Part shown: positions 1-11,745 of the stretch, in pieces
How the letters are laid out: each line of letters starts with the position of its first letter
How positions within the stretch are numbered: the stretch's first letter is position 1
Assembly: GCA_019022495.1 (NCBI GenBank)
Contig: JAFEKR010000001.1
Location: 2,852,001 to 2,916,000 of the forward strand
DNA length: 64,000 nt
Origin: Epichloe hybrida
Lineage: Eukaryota; Ascomycota; Sordariomycetes; Hypocreales; Clavicipitaceae
Direction of reading: 5' to 3'
Translations under genes and position numbers: made by a program
Notes under the pieces: generated by a model
Databases searched by the model: none
Seen by the model: only the letters and a program-made list of their open reading frames with translations
What the model was told of the DNA's origin: nothing

Positions 1-3000
1 CTAAATAGAGAAGCTAAGTTTATTAAGCCTTATAAACATACCGTAAGCTACTCTAACTATATTAATTGCCTAATAAAGTATAATAATAGCCGCTTTGCTT
101 AGCATCCTTAATTTCGCTATATTATATTTAATATACTTATGTGTTAGCAGGTGAATAAGCAAAGCACTTACTTTATTAAGAGAGAATATTACTATTAGGC
201 TATTAATATTAACTAGCTTTAACTAGCTTTTAACTTAGATACTACTAAAGCTAAGGCACTGCTTAACTCTATAGTAAGATTCTTAGGGAGCCTATAAGGC
301 ACATAAGCGTACTAGGGAGGCTGTAAGAACTAGCTTAAGGCGTATGTTTATGCTCTTAGTTGCCTAGGCATATTTATTACCCTTTTAGCTACTAATTTAT
401 ACTAGCAAGACCTTTAGAGGTTTATACTAAATTATAATAAATAGCAGTTAGGGAATAACTAAGTTAAGGCTAGGATTATAGGTAGGAACCTTCATAAGAA
501 CCTATATATCTTGGCATAGTACTTTAAGATGCGCTTCTAGTTATTCTTTAAGTAAGTTCTTTAGCCTAAATTTAGTATTAAGAAACATTAGTACTAATAT
601 AAGTAGCAGTCCTAAGGTAGCCCTTATACTTATTACCTCTTTTAGATTAAAGATGCCCTAGACACTAGCCTTATGACTACAGAACTATAGAAGGTCTTTG
701 CTAAGTACTAGGGGTAGTATATTACTGCTTATAATACCTGCCCTAACTTAGTGAATTAGTAGTATTAGGGCAATAACCCTTTGATCTTACCTATCGTAGA
801 TCCTAAGTTTAGTAATTTAGTTAATGTAATTAATTGCGTTTAACACTATAAGTGCACGGAAGTATACTATTAGCGTTATAAGCAACTACTTAATAGGAGA
901 TTAACAGAGAAGACGCATTACTAATTTTACTTTCCACAAGTATATTATAAAGAGCTAATTATTATAAGGAACTTTAACCTATAGTATCTTATATTTAATG
1001 GGGCTTGGAATGATGCCTTTCTAAATAACTTTAGCCCTATAGTTATGGCCTTATAGCTTGCTAATATTAACTTTACGCCTTGTATAGGCGTGCATGCTGT
1101 TATCTCCTATATATTAAAGTATTATAGCAAGGCTAAATAGTAGTTAAAGACCTTCTAGGATATAGCTAAGGAGATTCTGCCTAGGGTTAATGTAAGTCGT
1201 GGGCTTGTTAGATTTATTGCTAAGTTTATAAATAAACTTGTTGCTAAAAGAGACTAGTCTATGTAAGAGGTCCTTTACCTATTGCTTAACCTTAACCTTT
1301 AAGAAGGATTGCGTGTTATTTGTAGTGTTAATTGCTGCCTACCTGATAAGTATTAGCAGGTGGATTATCTACTTGCTAAGGGTAAAGATTAGGTCTAATA
1401 GACTTTGAATTCTTACTAGAAGTACTTGAATTGCCTTATGAGCCTATAGGATCTTTATTATTTTTAGTTCCTAACCTAGATTAACTTCTCTAAGAAGCCT
1501 AAGTATTAGTAAGAGTTCCCTAACACACCTAACTAGGTCCTAAATTACTTCCTGTAATATAAGACTAATCCTAATAATAAAAGCTTTAAGGACTTTTGTA
1601 AAGTAAAGCTTATACTAAGCTATCCCTATACTAACTATAACTAGCTAAAGATAGTAAAGGAGGAGAGTTTTGCTATATTTTATAAGGTATTTATGTATTA
1701 TTAGAGAGTCTATGCTAGCGCTTACTATTATGATTACTATAGTAAGCTACCTCCTGTAATAGAAAATAAGTTTAAGGAAAACCCTTAGTAGGAGAATAAG
1801 GTCTAGCTAGAGGCTTGGCAGGAAATGGCTTGCTAGATTCTACATATTAAGCTTGATACTAATAAGGTTAAATTACTTGGGAACTGCGATTGTGATTTAG
1901 CCTATAATTAGCGAAATTATATTAGAACCTATCCTAATCTTCTTATGTAAAAGAGAGAGTATTAGAATAGCCTTAAGGAGTTTTTTACTACTACTATTGC
2001 TTCTTAGGATCCTATAAGTAACTAGAATATTACTAGTCTTAATCTAGAGTAGTGCCTTATCTTTAATATATGTGTTTGCTACCTTAAGGATACTCTTAAT
2101 CTAAATAAGTAAATACCTGAATTACTTCTTCTCTAGGTTAATAGCTAGGGAGGCATAGGGAAATTATTTGTTATTTACGCTGTTTCTATGGCACTAGAAT
2201 ACTATGCCCTAGGATGTATTATGCGAGCTGCCCCTACTAGAATTGCTGCTAATGGTATTAACAAAATGATATTACATTTGCTACTGCATCTTCTAGTCTT
2301 GAGGTAGATTATAACCCTACCTAAGCTTTTAACTAATAAGCTTTCTAATTTATAGGGCACCTTATAAAGGGTTAAATACATTATTATTGACGAGAAGTCT
2401 ATAATTAGGCTAAAGACGCTCTACTCCATTAACTAATGACTTTATTAGATCTTTTCTAATTCAGAGAACTACTTTAGTGGCTATAGTATAATTCTCTTTA
2501 GTAACTTTTACTAGCTTCCACTAGTCTTTAAGAAGCCTCTTTATAGTAATAATAAACTCGTGAATAACATAGATCTAGCTAGGCGTAATACCTATTAGGC
2601 CTTTGATAAGACTATTATGCTTTAGCAAGTTATCCGCTAATAAGGCAATGCATAGGTACTGTTCCGTGAAGCTCTCTAGGGCCTTTATTTAGCTTAGCCA
2701 TCTATTAACTATTAGAAGCTTCTTTATTCCCGAATTTAATTATAGCTCTTGCCTCTAGAGGTTAATTCCTTTGTAAATATAGTCTGTATTTACTACACAA
2801 GATAGTAAGTCTAAGAATACAACCGTGACTACATAGAAAGGCTTATATCACTAATTATTCAGGTCCACGTAATATATATTAGTGAATTTAGGTATAATGC
2901 TAATTCTTAAATAGTAGGAAACCTCCACTATACTTTGCTAGTTTATATTAAAGTAAGGGTTATGCTAATGGAGAATATCTAGATACCTATAGGCCTTGTT

Positions 3001-3440
3001 AATAGCGCTATAGGGATTATAGAAGATATTTGCTAGAATTAAGATATTACTAATCCTTACTAATAGGCTCCTAATATTATGTTTATGTAAATGGATAAGT
3101 ACGTAGGACTGCCTTACTTTATAAAGCCTAATAAGGCTACTATTATTCCTATTTTCTAAGCGTACCACAAGTTTATTAAGGGTAGTAACCTATATAGCTA
3201 GCGTTAATTCCTATTTATAATTATATATAGCATTACTATGTATAAGTTATAGGGCATTACTCTTGATAAGGTAGTGGCTAATATCTCCGCAAAGGAGTTT
3301 ATAATAAGCCTCATGTATATTACTATCTTAAGAGTAAAGACGCTTAAGGGTATTATATTTAATACTCCCTTTAATCTTAGCACTCTTACTTCCTAGACTA
3401 ACCTAAATACTAGCCTAAGGGCTCTTAATGCGTGGTGATA
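1..3440 (+). mobile_element. RIP-degraded Helitron (Rep/helicase relic)
   Basis: AT-rich relic of a Helitron polyprotein read on the plus strand, open at the left window edge. Ignoring stop codons, about 840-1370 matches the Helitron-like N-terminal domain (words such as FTPCIGVHAVISYILKYYSKA and the region ending NKLVAKRD). The Pif1-like helicase follows: a Walker A-like GGIGK at about 2149-2163, an APT-IAA-NGI segment at about 2230-2275, Walker B IIIDEKS at about 2380-2400, and the C-terminal part (ITLDKVVANISAKEF, then ILRVKTLKG) to about 3440. Stops are nearly all TAG/TAA where the family has Gln or Trp, as expected from RIP. No intact frame remains, so the copy is dead. Confidence 0.85.
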
Positions 3441-3719
3441 AGAAGTGGAAATAATTCATGCTATATAATAGCTAGACAAAGCTAATATATCTTATTAGAT
3501 ATAGAAATTTTGATGAGTTTAGATAATAAGAGCTTCATTAGCTTTATCGTTAATAACAATAAGGTGGTTAAGCTACCTTTGCATATTAACCTAGCTTAGA
3601 CCCCTCCTGCTCCTTAAATAAAAGAATCTTATAGCCTAGTCCTAGTTATTGAATCTCCTATTTATATTAATTTAACATAAATTAATTTAAGATTATAAGA
3701 GGGGGAAAGGTATTATTAT

Positions 3720-3770
3720 CTACTAAGACATTACTTCTCCTTAGATATTTGCTAAGTAACGTCTTAGTAG
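3720..3770. repeat. Inverted repeat, candidate Helitron 3' hairpin
   Basis: Two 17-bp arms (3720-3736 and 3754-3770) pair with one mismatch around a 17-nt loop, about 280 bp past the last helicase homology. A CTAG occurs about 26 nt further on. Helitrons end in a subterminal hairpin followed by CTRR, so this may mark the 3' end. The loop is longer than usual and the base after CTAG is A, not the T expected at a Helitron insertion site, so the call is tentative. Confidence 0.4.
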
Positions 3771-4333
3771 AGGGAAAAGCACACGCCCCTAGAGAGGGAT
3801 AGTTATGTATAAATTTGTATTATAGTAAATTAACTAAAAAAGCCCTTTTACGCACTTGATGTTAATGTTATTAGTGAAAACGGAACTGGATAATAATTAG
3901 CCCGGGCGGATACCGACGCTTTCCCTGCGCCTATGATGCCGATAAATTCGGGCAGCCATAAGGATCTTGTACAGTGCGTGTGTAATGCAGTGCACAAAGA
4001 AAAGGTCAAGGAGAGGACAAAGAAAAAGACAAAGGAAAGGACAACCCTCTGATTGGGACATGTCAAGACGTTCGCGACTGTAAGATCGAGGCCACGATCA
4101 CGCGCTGCCCCGACAAGTTTCATGGCGCCGATCGAGTCGCCTCCAGTTGGGAAGACGGCACAGTCAACTGGCTACTGATTTGTGCGTACATTATCCCGTG
4201 TATGCCTTGCGACACGAGGCTTGCGACACGAGTCACAGGACACAGGAAAGAGGAGAGCAGAGCAGATCGGTTTTCCATGCAAAGCAATTGCTCAAATTTG
4301 TTTCCAGCTGAGGAATTGGGCTCATCGTCATCA
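3771..4333. other. Boundary of AT-rich block and gene-free spacer
   Basis: Composition changes abruptly from AT-rich to normal near 3840-3890, marking the edge of the transposon relic. The rest is the 3' flank of the UstYa-like gene. Short open frames here have no recognisable family and no splice-supported structure. Confidence 0.6.
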
Positions 4334-5583
4334 CTAATCAATCCCTGTTACTTTGCCAGATCCCGCCATGGCCAAGGAGTCTTTGAACACTTCAGTAGGC
4401 TTGCCGTCGATGAACAGGGGACCTATATCAGATTCAAGTTAGCAAGGCCGCCAAAAGTGTATCGAGAGGCGGCAGCAATATACGTACCGAACGAAGGATG
4501 AACAAGCACGCCGTCCGCAAACACGTTCACAGAATTGGGAACGACCCATTCCATCAACCTGTCCCAATTCACACACTCGTGAGGACTGCTAAGGTTACCT
4601 ACCGGGGGAGCTACTACGTCGTGCCATTTCATGGTGAAAATCGTCGTATCTCCCTGGCACATGATGGCATCCATGAGCATGTGCATACAGTGATCTGCAA
4701 ATACCCCTGTTAGCTGAAAGGGGCATATGGGAACGGAGAGCGCTCGCGAATTGCCGAACTGTGCAGGGTACTACAGTACCAACATACCAGTGTGCTTTCG
4801 ATGCATGGCTAGCTCAGAGTCTTCCAGCTTATCTAGGTGGTAGTAGATAGGGTTCAAGGCATGATATATGTTTTTCTGGTTCAAAAGTCAATTACTTCTG
4901 AGCTGACCTGCGGCGAGGTGCATCTGGAAAGAGGCCTGGACGTACAAGGCAATGAAGATGATGAAATACCATGAGCGATCCCAAATATGTTCCGCCTGGA
5001 AGCTTGATGCCTTGTTGCTCCCGACCGAGTTCGTGAATGAGCTCTGACGAGAATCCGATGTTCTGATCTAGACACTATGCTTGAGTACCTTACTTCCCCT
5101 TGTGAACCCTTGGGCTCATCGCGTATCGAGGCAGATTCAGACATACGTTCAAATATCTTGTGCCAGTTTTGGTCGACTTGCTCACTAGGCTCACCAAAGT
5201 ATCTCACATCCCCAGCATCCTCCAGCTGGTGCATCACACAAGGTTCATATGTGATGTAGTCGTTTGCAGGAGCTCAAGAGGTTGCACAAGTCATGTCAGC
5301 TTTTCCCAGTACATTGCTCCGTTAACAGCCCAAACTTACATTTAAGAAACCGCGTGCCGTGTCTGCGACTCTGTTTCGTCGTATTCCATGTCACGGATGC
5401 CACAATTATTGTGTACGCTGTGAGTGCTAACACCGCAACCATCGCAATCACCGGCTGAACGCAACTGGTGCGCCGGTGGCGTGCGGAGTTCTTCTTGCCG
5501 GTTAAATAGTCACCTTCCGTCTCAGAACTTGACCTGGTATCGTCATGGCTGATGATGGGCAGGTAATCAGATGATTCCTTCAT
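4334..5583 (-). CDS. UstYa-family (DUF3328) oxidase-like protein
   Basis: Predicted 291-aa membrane-anchored protein of the UstYa/DUF3328 family, whose characterised members are oxidases in fungal RiPP and other secondary-metabolite pathways. Six exons by splice signals and frame: 5583-5340, 5272-5147, 5067-4946, 4875-4788, 4694-4488, 4422-4334; the total is divisible by three. The N-terminus (MKESSDYLPI) is cytosolic and is followed by one membrane segment near residues 43-65. Both family HxxHC motifs are present: HHLHC at the end of exon 3 and HTDHC across the exon 4/5 junction. The C-terminus has the typical HPSFGPLFIDGK. Introns are 65-107 nt. No defect is seen. A small secreted-peptide gene lies 1.1 kb away, transcribed divergently, and an NRPS-like pseudogene lies beyond it. 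The substrate is unknown. Confidence 0.85.
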
Positions 5584-6039
5584 GTTGCTTTTCTACTTGA
5601 GCTAAGATGGGTTGGCAAAAGAGTTGAAGAGCGCGACGTTGACTGTATTCTACTCCGAGTAGGAAAACCTAACGGCAGAAATTGATTTTTCCACAAACAT
5701 ACTTTGCGGAGGGAAAGGCTGGGGGCTGGGATATGACGAAGGCTCGGTCACGTAGGCGTGATGATTGCGACTTGGCTATCAGCACTTAGCCGTCGCAGAT
5801 ACAAACTTCACTCCCTCATCTCCCCGCTTTGCACGGCTATCTCGCATGTCTCGAATGGATTGCAGCTCGGCAGATACGCCATCGAATCCGATATGGCGAC
5901 ATCACAGCGTTATTCCGCCCTCCCCTCCGGAGATCATACGTGGGCAGCTGATGTAAGCACAACTCACAAACTGCAATGTAACATGCCCCTCCCCCAATCC
6001 GTGATCAGTGTACTATGTACAGGTGTAATGCTCAAATAG

Positions 6040-6225
6040 TGACATGAGTGATATAAGTGATATTAGTAATATTAGTAATCCGTAACATGAGTGATACTAA
6101 GAACATCAATATTCATAATATTAATATTATCAATGTCAATATCAATAACATCAATATCAATATCAATATTATTGTTGTCAATATTTTCAATATCACCCAT
6201 GTCACTAACATTACTAATATCTATT
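6040..6225. repeat. AT-rich degenerate short tandem repeat, partly palindromic
   Basis: Repeats built on ATCAAT/GTGATA-like words. The left end (GTGACATGAGTGATA) pairs imperfectly with the right end (TATCACCCATGTCAC), so the block can fold into a long imperfect hairpin. Confidence 0.6.
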
Positions 6226-6589
6226 TTACACAAATTTTAATTAGCAAGGCGTTCGTTGACTTGTTGACCAATAATACGAGCAAAAGTTCACAAAAAACGG
6301 CTGTTCAAATTCGCCGCATTTGGACTACTACAGATCGGTGTGTCTTTCACTAGTATGTACGGATTACCAGTGGGGTAAAGGCAAGCAAAAGATAATTTAG
6401 CCGGTAGGTATTTCAATCACTTTCTTTTTTGCCGAGACAAGCTTGGGCACGTTTGCACACGGAGACTTGAGAAATGTATTTTGACACCGGCAAAAGGACG
6501 GCGGTGACTTCATTAGCAACCATTTATCTACTGGCTGCACGAACGGAAACGGATGGACATGCACACTTTGCTAGCAAGCCGGAAGCGAG

Positions 6590-6597
6590 TATATAAC
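6590..6597 (+). promoter_or_regulatory. TATA box of the secreted-peptide gene
   Basis: TATATAA lies about 105 bp upstream of the ATG at 6697 and is followed by a C/A-rich leader ending TTCAAAATG. This is the usual layout of a strongly expressed fungal gene. Confidence 0.45.
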
Positions 6598-6696
6598 CAG
6601 GGACAATGTATGAGCCAAAACGTCAAGTTTGCCACCAACATCCATTCCTCCAACGTCATTTCCAACAATTCGTAATTTACAATCTAAACATTCAAA

Positions 6697-6911
6697 ATGA
6701 AGGCTATCGCAAGCATCGTGGCTCTTCTTTTCTTGGGAGCTTCTGCTCTTCCTGCCGGTAGGTATCAGAACCAAGAGTTTCGCTCAAATATCGAAATATG
6801 CTGATTCTTTGCTGAGGCCTTGATGATGATGTTGCCGGCAACAAGCCTGTCGCTCCTGAAAAGCTAGACAGCAGCCTCGATGGCGACGTGGCATATCTTC
6901 AATTCAAGTAA
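6697..6911 (+). CDS. Small secreted peptide (51 aa), hypothetical
   Basis: Exon 1 is 6697-6757 and exon 2 is 6817-6911, separated by a 59-nt intron (GTAGGT donor, CTGAT branch-like site). The acceptor is GAG, which is uncommon and is the weak point of the model. The first 20 residues (MKAIASIVALLFLGASALPA) form a clear signal peptide with an Ala-x-Ala-like end. The mature part is about 31 residues, acidic, cysteine-free, and ends DVAYLQFK. A TATA box and a pyrimidine/A-rich leader precede the ATG. It lies next to a UstYa-type gene, so a role as a RiPP precursor can be imagined. However, it has no repeated core and no dibasic KR/KK Kex2 sites, which known UstYa-processed precursors have. It may simply be a small effector-like protein. 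Confidence 0.5.
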
Positions 6912-7263
6912 AACAGCTTGTCGCTGCTAGCAATTGAGCCGGTTTAAACGGCGACCTTGTTGGCTCGTAACAAACAAATTTGTCGCTTGTGTTACAAGGT
7001 GCTCAAGAAGGGCAAACAAAAAGAGATGGCCCTTGCCTATGCCCAGATGCTGCGCCTGGGAGATATCAAATTGTATCAGGACTGTCATTAAAATCGCGGG
7101 TGAAACACCAAAGAGCAGAGCACTCTTTAATGAAAATTGTTTCATCCTGTACCTTGATCCGTTGCGTAGAAGAATCAGGAAATAGCAGGAACTACGCAGG
7201 GTCCTAGTAATTCCGAAGAATTTCCACCAGAGTCGCCGCTGCTGTGCTGTTCTGTTTAACACA
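6912..7263. other. Gene-free spacer
   Basis: No supported gene. The antisense open frame across 6927-7280 starts at no convincing ATG context and matches nothing I recognise. The segment probably carries the leader of the downstream pseudogene. Confidence 0.4.
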
Positions 7264-10200
7264 ATGCACACGCTCACCATGCCTCAGACTAGCGAGTTCC
7301 ACATCCGACACGCAAGCTCGGCTGACGATGATGCGCAATTCATCGTTGCAGCATTCGATTCTACCCTCCCGTACCTTAGTTCGATCGGTGCGGGGGGGAT
7401 GTGGGGAGAAACGCCCTTCTCAGAAAAGGACGGCTTTGAGCAGGAGACGATAGAGTCTGTTCAGAAGTCGGAGCACCAAGACGACTGTCTGAAAATCTTC
7501 ATCGCCGAAGTCGAGAGCTCTGTGACCACTGCCGCATCAGTCTATGCCGAGCAGAGCGAAAGGCGTACCCGAGTTGGGCTTGCCATGATACGTGAAAATT
7601 CGCTGCCGACGTACATCACGGAGCGAGAAGAGATGAAGCCCGAGGTAGATGGAGCTAAACGTTTTATATTCTTGGAAGTTATGATTTCAGACTACAGGAC
7701 ATCGCCGCTTCATAAAGGTGCCGGTGCGGCGCTGATTGAGGCCATCAAGCGTTACGGGCGGGAAAATGAAAAGGATACACTTTATGTGGATTGCTGGGCA
7801 GGCAATGACGCCAAGTTAAACAGGTCAGGTTTCTCTGTTGAACAAACAGGGGTGCAGCTTATTGTGGCGACAGAGGCGCGAAAGAATGCCAGTGGTCACT
7901 TGACAAAGCATACGGTCAGCGTCGTCGAGGAACTCAGCCAGATCTCATACATGGCCGCGCTCCAGTCTTTGACTCCGGTAGATCCATCAACAGCCGCCTA
8001 CCTGGTGTTCACATCTGGGAGTACTGGTTGTCCGAAGGGAATCCTCATAGAGCACGCCAGCTTCTGCTCTGCCCTGCATCACCAACTTCACCATTTCGAC
8101 GTGAGGCGGGACTCACGGGTGTTTGGCTTCGCGTCTTACAGCTTCGACATCTCGCTGCATAACATGCTGGCCACTCTCAGTGCCGGGGCCTGTTTTTGCG
8201 TCCCTTCCGAATCAGATCGTGTTGGGAATACAACGGGGGTAATGACATCCATGCGAGCCACCGTTGTCAGTTTGACCACTTCCGTAGCTCGGCTCGTAGA
8301 GCCTGCTCAGGTGCCGACCCTCCAAACGCTGATCCTCACGGGAGAAGCCGTGTTCAGCAAAGACGTCGACAAGTGGTGGGGTAGAGTGCATGTGATAAAC
8401 GCGTATGGACCCGCGGAATGCACGCCGATATCGACTATCAACAGCACAGCGACTGACGCATTCACAGGGGCGAGAATCGGGACAGGGAAGGGAAGCGTGA
8501 CATGGGTCGTGGACCCTGAAGATCATATCAGGCTTCTGCCGCCCGGCGTAGTCGGCGAACTGTTTCTCGAAGGTCCCTGCCTGGCAAGGTGCTACCTCGA
8601 GAATGGCAAGAAGACATCAGAGGCGTTCATACAAGACGAACCCTGGTTGCACGCAGGAATGAGCACCCAGCCCGGGCGGCGTGGCAGACTCCACAAGACC
8701 GGCGACTTGGTGTGTTACCACGAGAACGGGAGCCTCACCTATATGGGCCGGAAAGAGACGCAGATCAAGATCCACGGCCAGCGAGTAGAGATTGGAGAAG
8801 TAGAGCATCACGTTCGACAGCTGCTGCCTGGTAACCTCGACCTGCAAGTCGCCGTCGATCTCGCTGATCCCCAAAAAAGAAACGACGCGACACTGGTAGT
8901 CTTTGCCGGCCTCGGTGGCCTGACGAAGCGAGAACTCACCGGTGACGACGCCCAATCCCACCGAGTTGTATCTGCATTGATGAAGGTGGCAGAGCAGTTG
9001 CGAGAAATCCCCCCATCTCACATGGTTCCGACGTCGTACAAGCTGTAGAATCAGCTGCCCCTGACGGCGACAACAAAGATTGGCAGGCGAGCTCTGAGAG
9101 CCCTGGGCAATACTATCTCAGGGGAAGACCTGACAAGTCTCCAAATTGAGCCGGAATGCAAGAGACTGGAGATTAGCACGAAGGCTGAAGAGCATCTAAG
9201 AACGTCGTGTTCACAGGTTCTTGGGATCGAGCCTTCTGCCATCAGTGCAGATAAGACCTTCTACCAACTTGGCGGCAACTCCGTCCAAGCCATCCGTCTG
9301 GTAGGGGTAGGAGCTGCACGAGAAGACGGCATGACTCTAGAGGTTGCGGAAGTCTACAAACACCCACGCTTGACTGACCTTGGCAAGCGGCTGAGGGCAT
9401 CTGACGGGGGGTCGGGGCACGCAGCAAAGCGGCTCCGTGGAATCGGGGTCGTCGACCAGAGCATGGAGACTATGCTGCAAGAATTCCGTCAGTTCATTTG
9501 CCAGATCCCCCAGTCCACCCCCATCGGGAAGAAAATATGCCGCAGCGACCAAAATCAATCCTGCTTACTGGTTCGACGGGCACTGTCGGCACGTATCTGC
9601 TGCACTCACTCCTGGCCCGGCCTTCTGTATCCCATATGTATTGCTTGAACCGCAGGGCCGATGGGTTTGCCCGTCACGAGAAAATGGCCAACGCCGCCGG
9701 CTTCGATTTGACGGCTTATGCTCGTAATGTCACTTTCCTCCGAGGAACGCTTGACCAACCCAAAATTGGGATTAAAGACGGGCGTGTGTGGGGGACGATC
9801 CAAGCCGACCTTGACGTCGTACTTCACGTGGCCTGGCCTGCGAACTACAATCTGGCGCTGTCCGAATTCCCTTCACCCCTCCAGGGCCTGATCAACTTCT
9901 TCGAGCTTGTGGCCGGACATCCAGCGGGGACTGAGATCATCTACATCTCCTCGATCAGCGCCGTCGGTCACAAAATCTTCGAGGACTCCGGGACCTGAAG
10001 ATCTGCTCACAATCCGCGAAGATTTCTTCGGCAATGGTTACGGTAAGAGCAAATACATTGCCGAGCATCTTTGCGAGGAGGGTGCCCGCCAGCTGGGCCT
10101 GCCAATTACTTGTGTTCGGATGGGCCAGGTGGCAGGGCCAATAAAGAGACCTGGTCTCTGGAACCCTACAGAGTGGTGTCCCAGTCTCATGCTCAGTCCG

Positions 10201-10690
10201 ATGTATATGAGCTCCCTTCCTGACAGTCTCGGTTACAATGCCAACTCACTTCAATGGATACCTCTTGACGTCGTCTCAGAACTCGTGCTAGAGTTGGTCG
10301 AAAAGGAGCTCGAGCATGTGCCGGGTCACGCATCCATCCTCAATTTGCTCAACAGTCAGCCCGCTAGCTGGACGTCCATGCTGCCGGCGGTCGCTCAATC
10401 AACGCAAAACGTGCTTGACACACCAGTCAAGGTCGTCTCCACCAGAGTGTGGTTGGGGCGTATAGAGCAGGCCTTGCAACGAGCATTAAGCAACAGAGAC
10501 ACGAGCATAGTGTCGTTGATGGACGCGCTTCCGGCTGTGAAACTTCTGGGCTCATTTCGCTCGAGTTTTTCGGAAACGGGGGCCCAGAAATAGCTCGTCA
10601 AAAAGGTTCTCGCGACCGAATGCATGAGGGTTTTGCCAGCAGTGCAAAGCTCATAGCTACATGAATGGGTTGTTGAATGGAATAAGTATC
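7264..10690 (+). pseudogene. Broken GNAT-adenylation-thiolation-reductase (NRPS-like) gene
   Basis: Residues 1 to about 200 are a GNAT acetyltransferase (acetyl-CoA loop-like HKGAGAALIEAI). It runs directly into an NRPS adenylation domain that lacks its N-terminal third. Seen are A3 (YLVFTSGSTGCPKG), A5-like NAYGPAE, A7-like KTGDLV and A8-like GRKETQIKIHGQRVEIGEVE. A TAG stop at 9046-9048 interrupts the end of the A domain. The same frame then continues with A10-like LPLTATTKI and a thiolation domain with the pantetheine serine (LGGNSVQAIRL, about 9270-9300). A one-base frameshift near 9526-9540 leads into an NAD(P)-binding thioester-reductase domain (LLTGSTGTVG; SSISAVG). A second shift near 9985-9996 precedes YGKSK. 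Stops at 10591 and 10651 cut the C-terminus. The parent was probably an A-T-R reductase; the GNAT fusion is odd. An alternative start is the Met at 7279. Confidence 0.85.
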
Positions 10691-11332
10691 GGCGACGTGC
10701 CGATTCTAGTCACGTGCCACAGGCTCAATGCCGGAAGACGCTCACCAGAATTATTCAAGACCCTGCCTGATGTTATTAATAGACGTGGAAGTATTCGCAC
10801 TAGATTGACCAGATTGATGGCTATATCGTAGCTAATTGGAATTAAAACGTTCTTGCAAGGCTAAACATTTGTTTACAATGGAGCGGCTTCTTCTTCATGA
10901 ACCTGCAGGGAACTTCTGTCCCGGTAAGGTTGTATCCCGGACAATCATTAGTCCGCCGCTTTGTCCTCTGTGGAACTTTTCTATTTAAGCCCTAACCAGT
11001 TTTCCTCCTCGCTTCCCTTCTCCTCCAAAACAATCTTGCGCAACTCTACGCAACGCTACGAAACCCCCCGCTGCTGAAATGCACGTCAGATTTGCGCCGT
11101 GGAGCGCCAATCAAGTCAGCAGGTACGGTTTCCCGAGTTTCCCCGACATGTTCCCCTTTCAATGATGATTCATATCATTTACATATTCTTTGAAAATGGT
11201 GATACACAATCCCGAAGTTACACTGAGCACTGGGTTAAACAAGGCGATATTGCAAGGATGTCTTTCTACTGGCAATTGCTGACGCGTCGCAGACTCTCCA
11301 CGCCACGATACCTGAATGGTTGACCGTTGGCG

Positions 11333-11745
11333 AACAGAGGTACGTACGTGGCATCAAGCTTTTCACCACGCCCTCGCTCCAGTGATGTATATTATTGCAT
11401 TTATATAAACCCGAACTACACTGTGGGATTAAGTTTCAGCCTTGCGTCTGATGGTCTTCCTCAAAACCGCGTTCACTAAACGGACTTGTCCGACAACTTG
11501 CTTACTAACAATGAACTTAGTCATAGGGATTAGCAAATGCGATACCCTTGCTCCTAGAAGAGAGGGAATCCAACAGAGGTCCAACAGAGGTACGTACGTG
11601 GCATCAAATTTCTCCCTATGCCTTCCCTCCCACGTGATGTAAATCATTGCAATCATATAAACCCGAACTACACTGTGGGATTAAGTTTCAGCCTTGCGTC
11701 TGATGGCCTTGCTAAAAAATGCGTTCAATCAACGGACTTGTTCGA
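11333..11745. repeat. Imperfect direct repeat, two copies of about 163 bp
   Basis: Copy 1 is 11333-11495 and copy 2 is 11583-11745, 250 bp apart. Both begin AACAGAGGTACGTACGTGGC and share a long identical core in the middle (AAACCCGAACTACACTGTGG and onward). The rest diverges by scattered substitutions, so the duplication is not recent. Confidence 0.8.

Larger units (their letters stand above)
5584..6696. other. Divergent intergenic region between UstYa-like gene and secreted peptide gene
   Basis: This holds the upstream regions of two divergent genes. The only structured element seen is the AT-rich degenerate repeat at 6040-6225. Open frames here are short and lack family features. Confidence 0.5.

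Noticed and set aside
6927..7280. 117-codon minus-strand open frame antisense to the NRPS-like leader
   Set aside because: No homology, and it overlaps the pseudogene start. It has hydrophobic stretches but no consistent domain.
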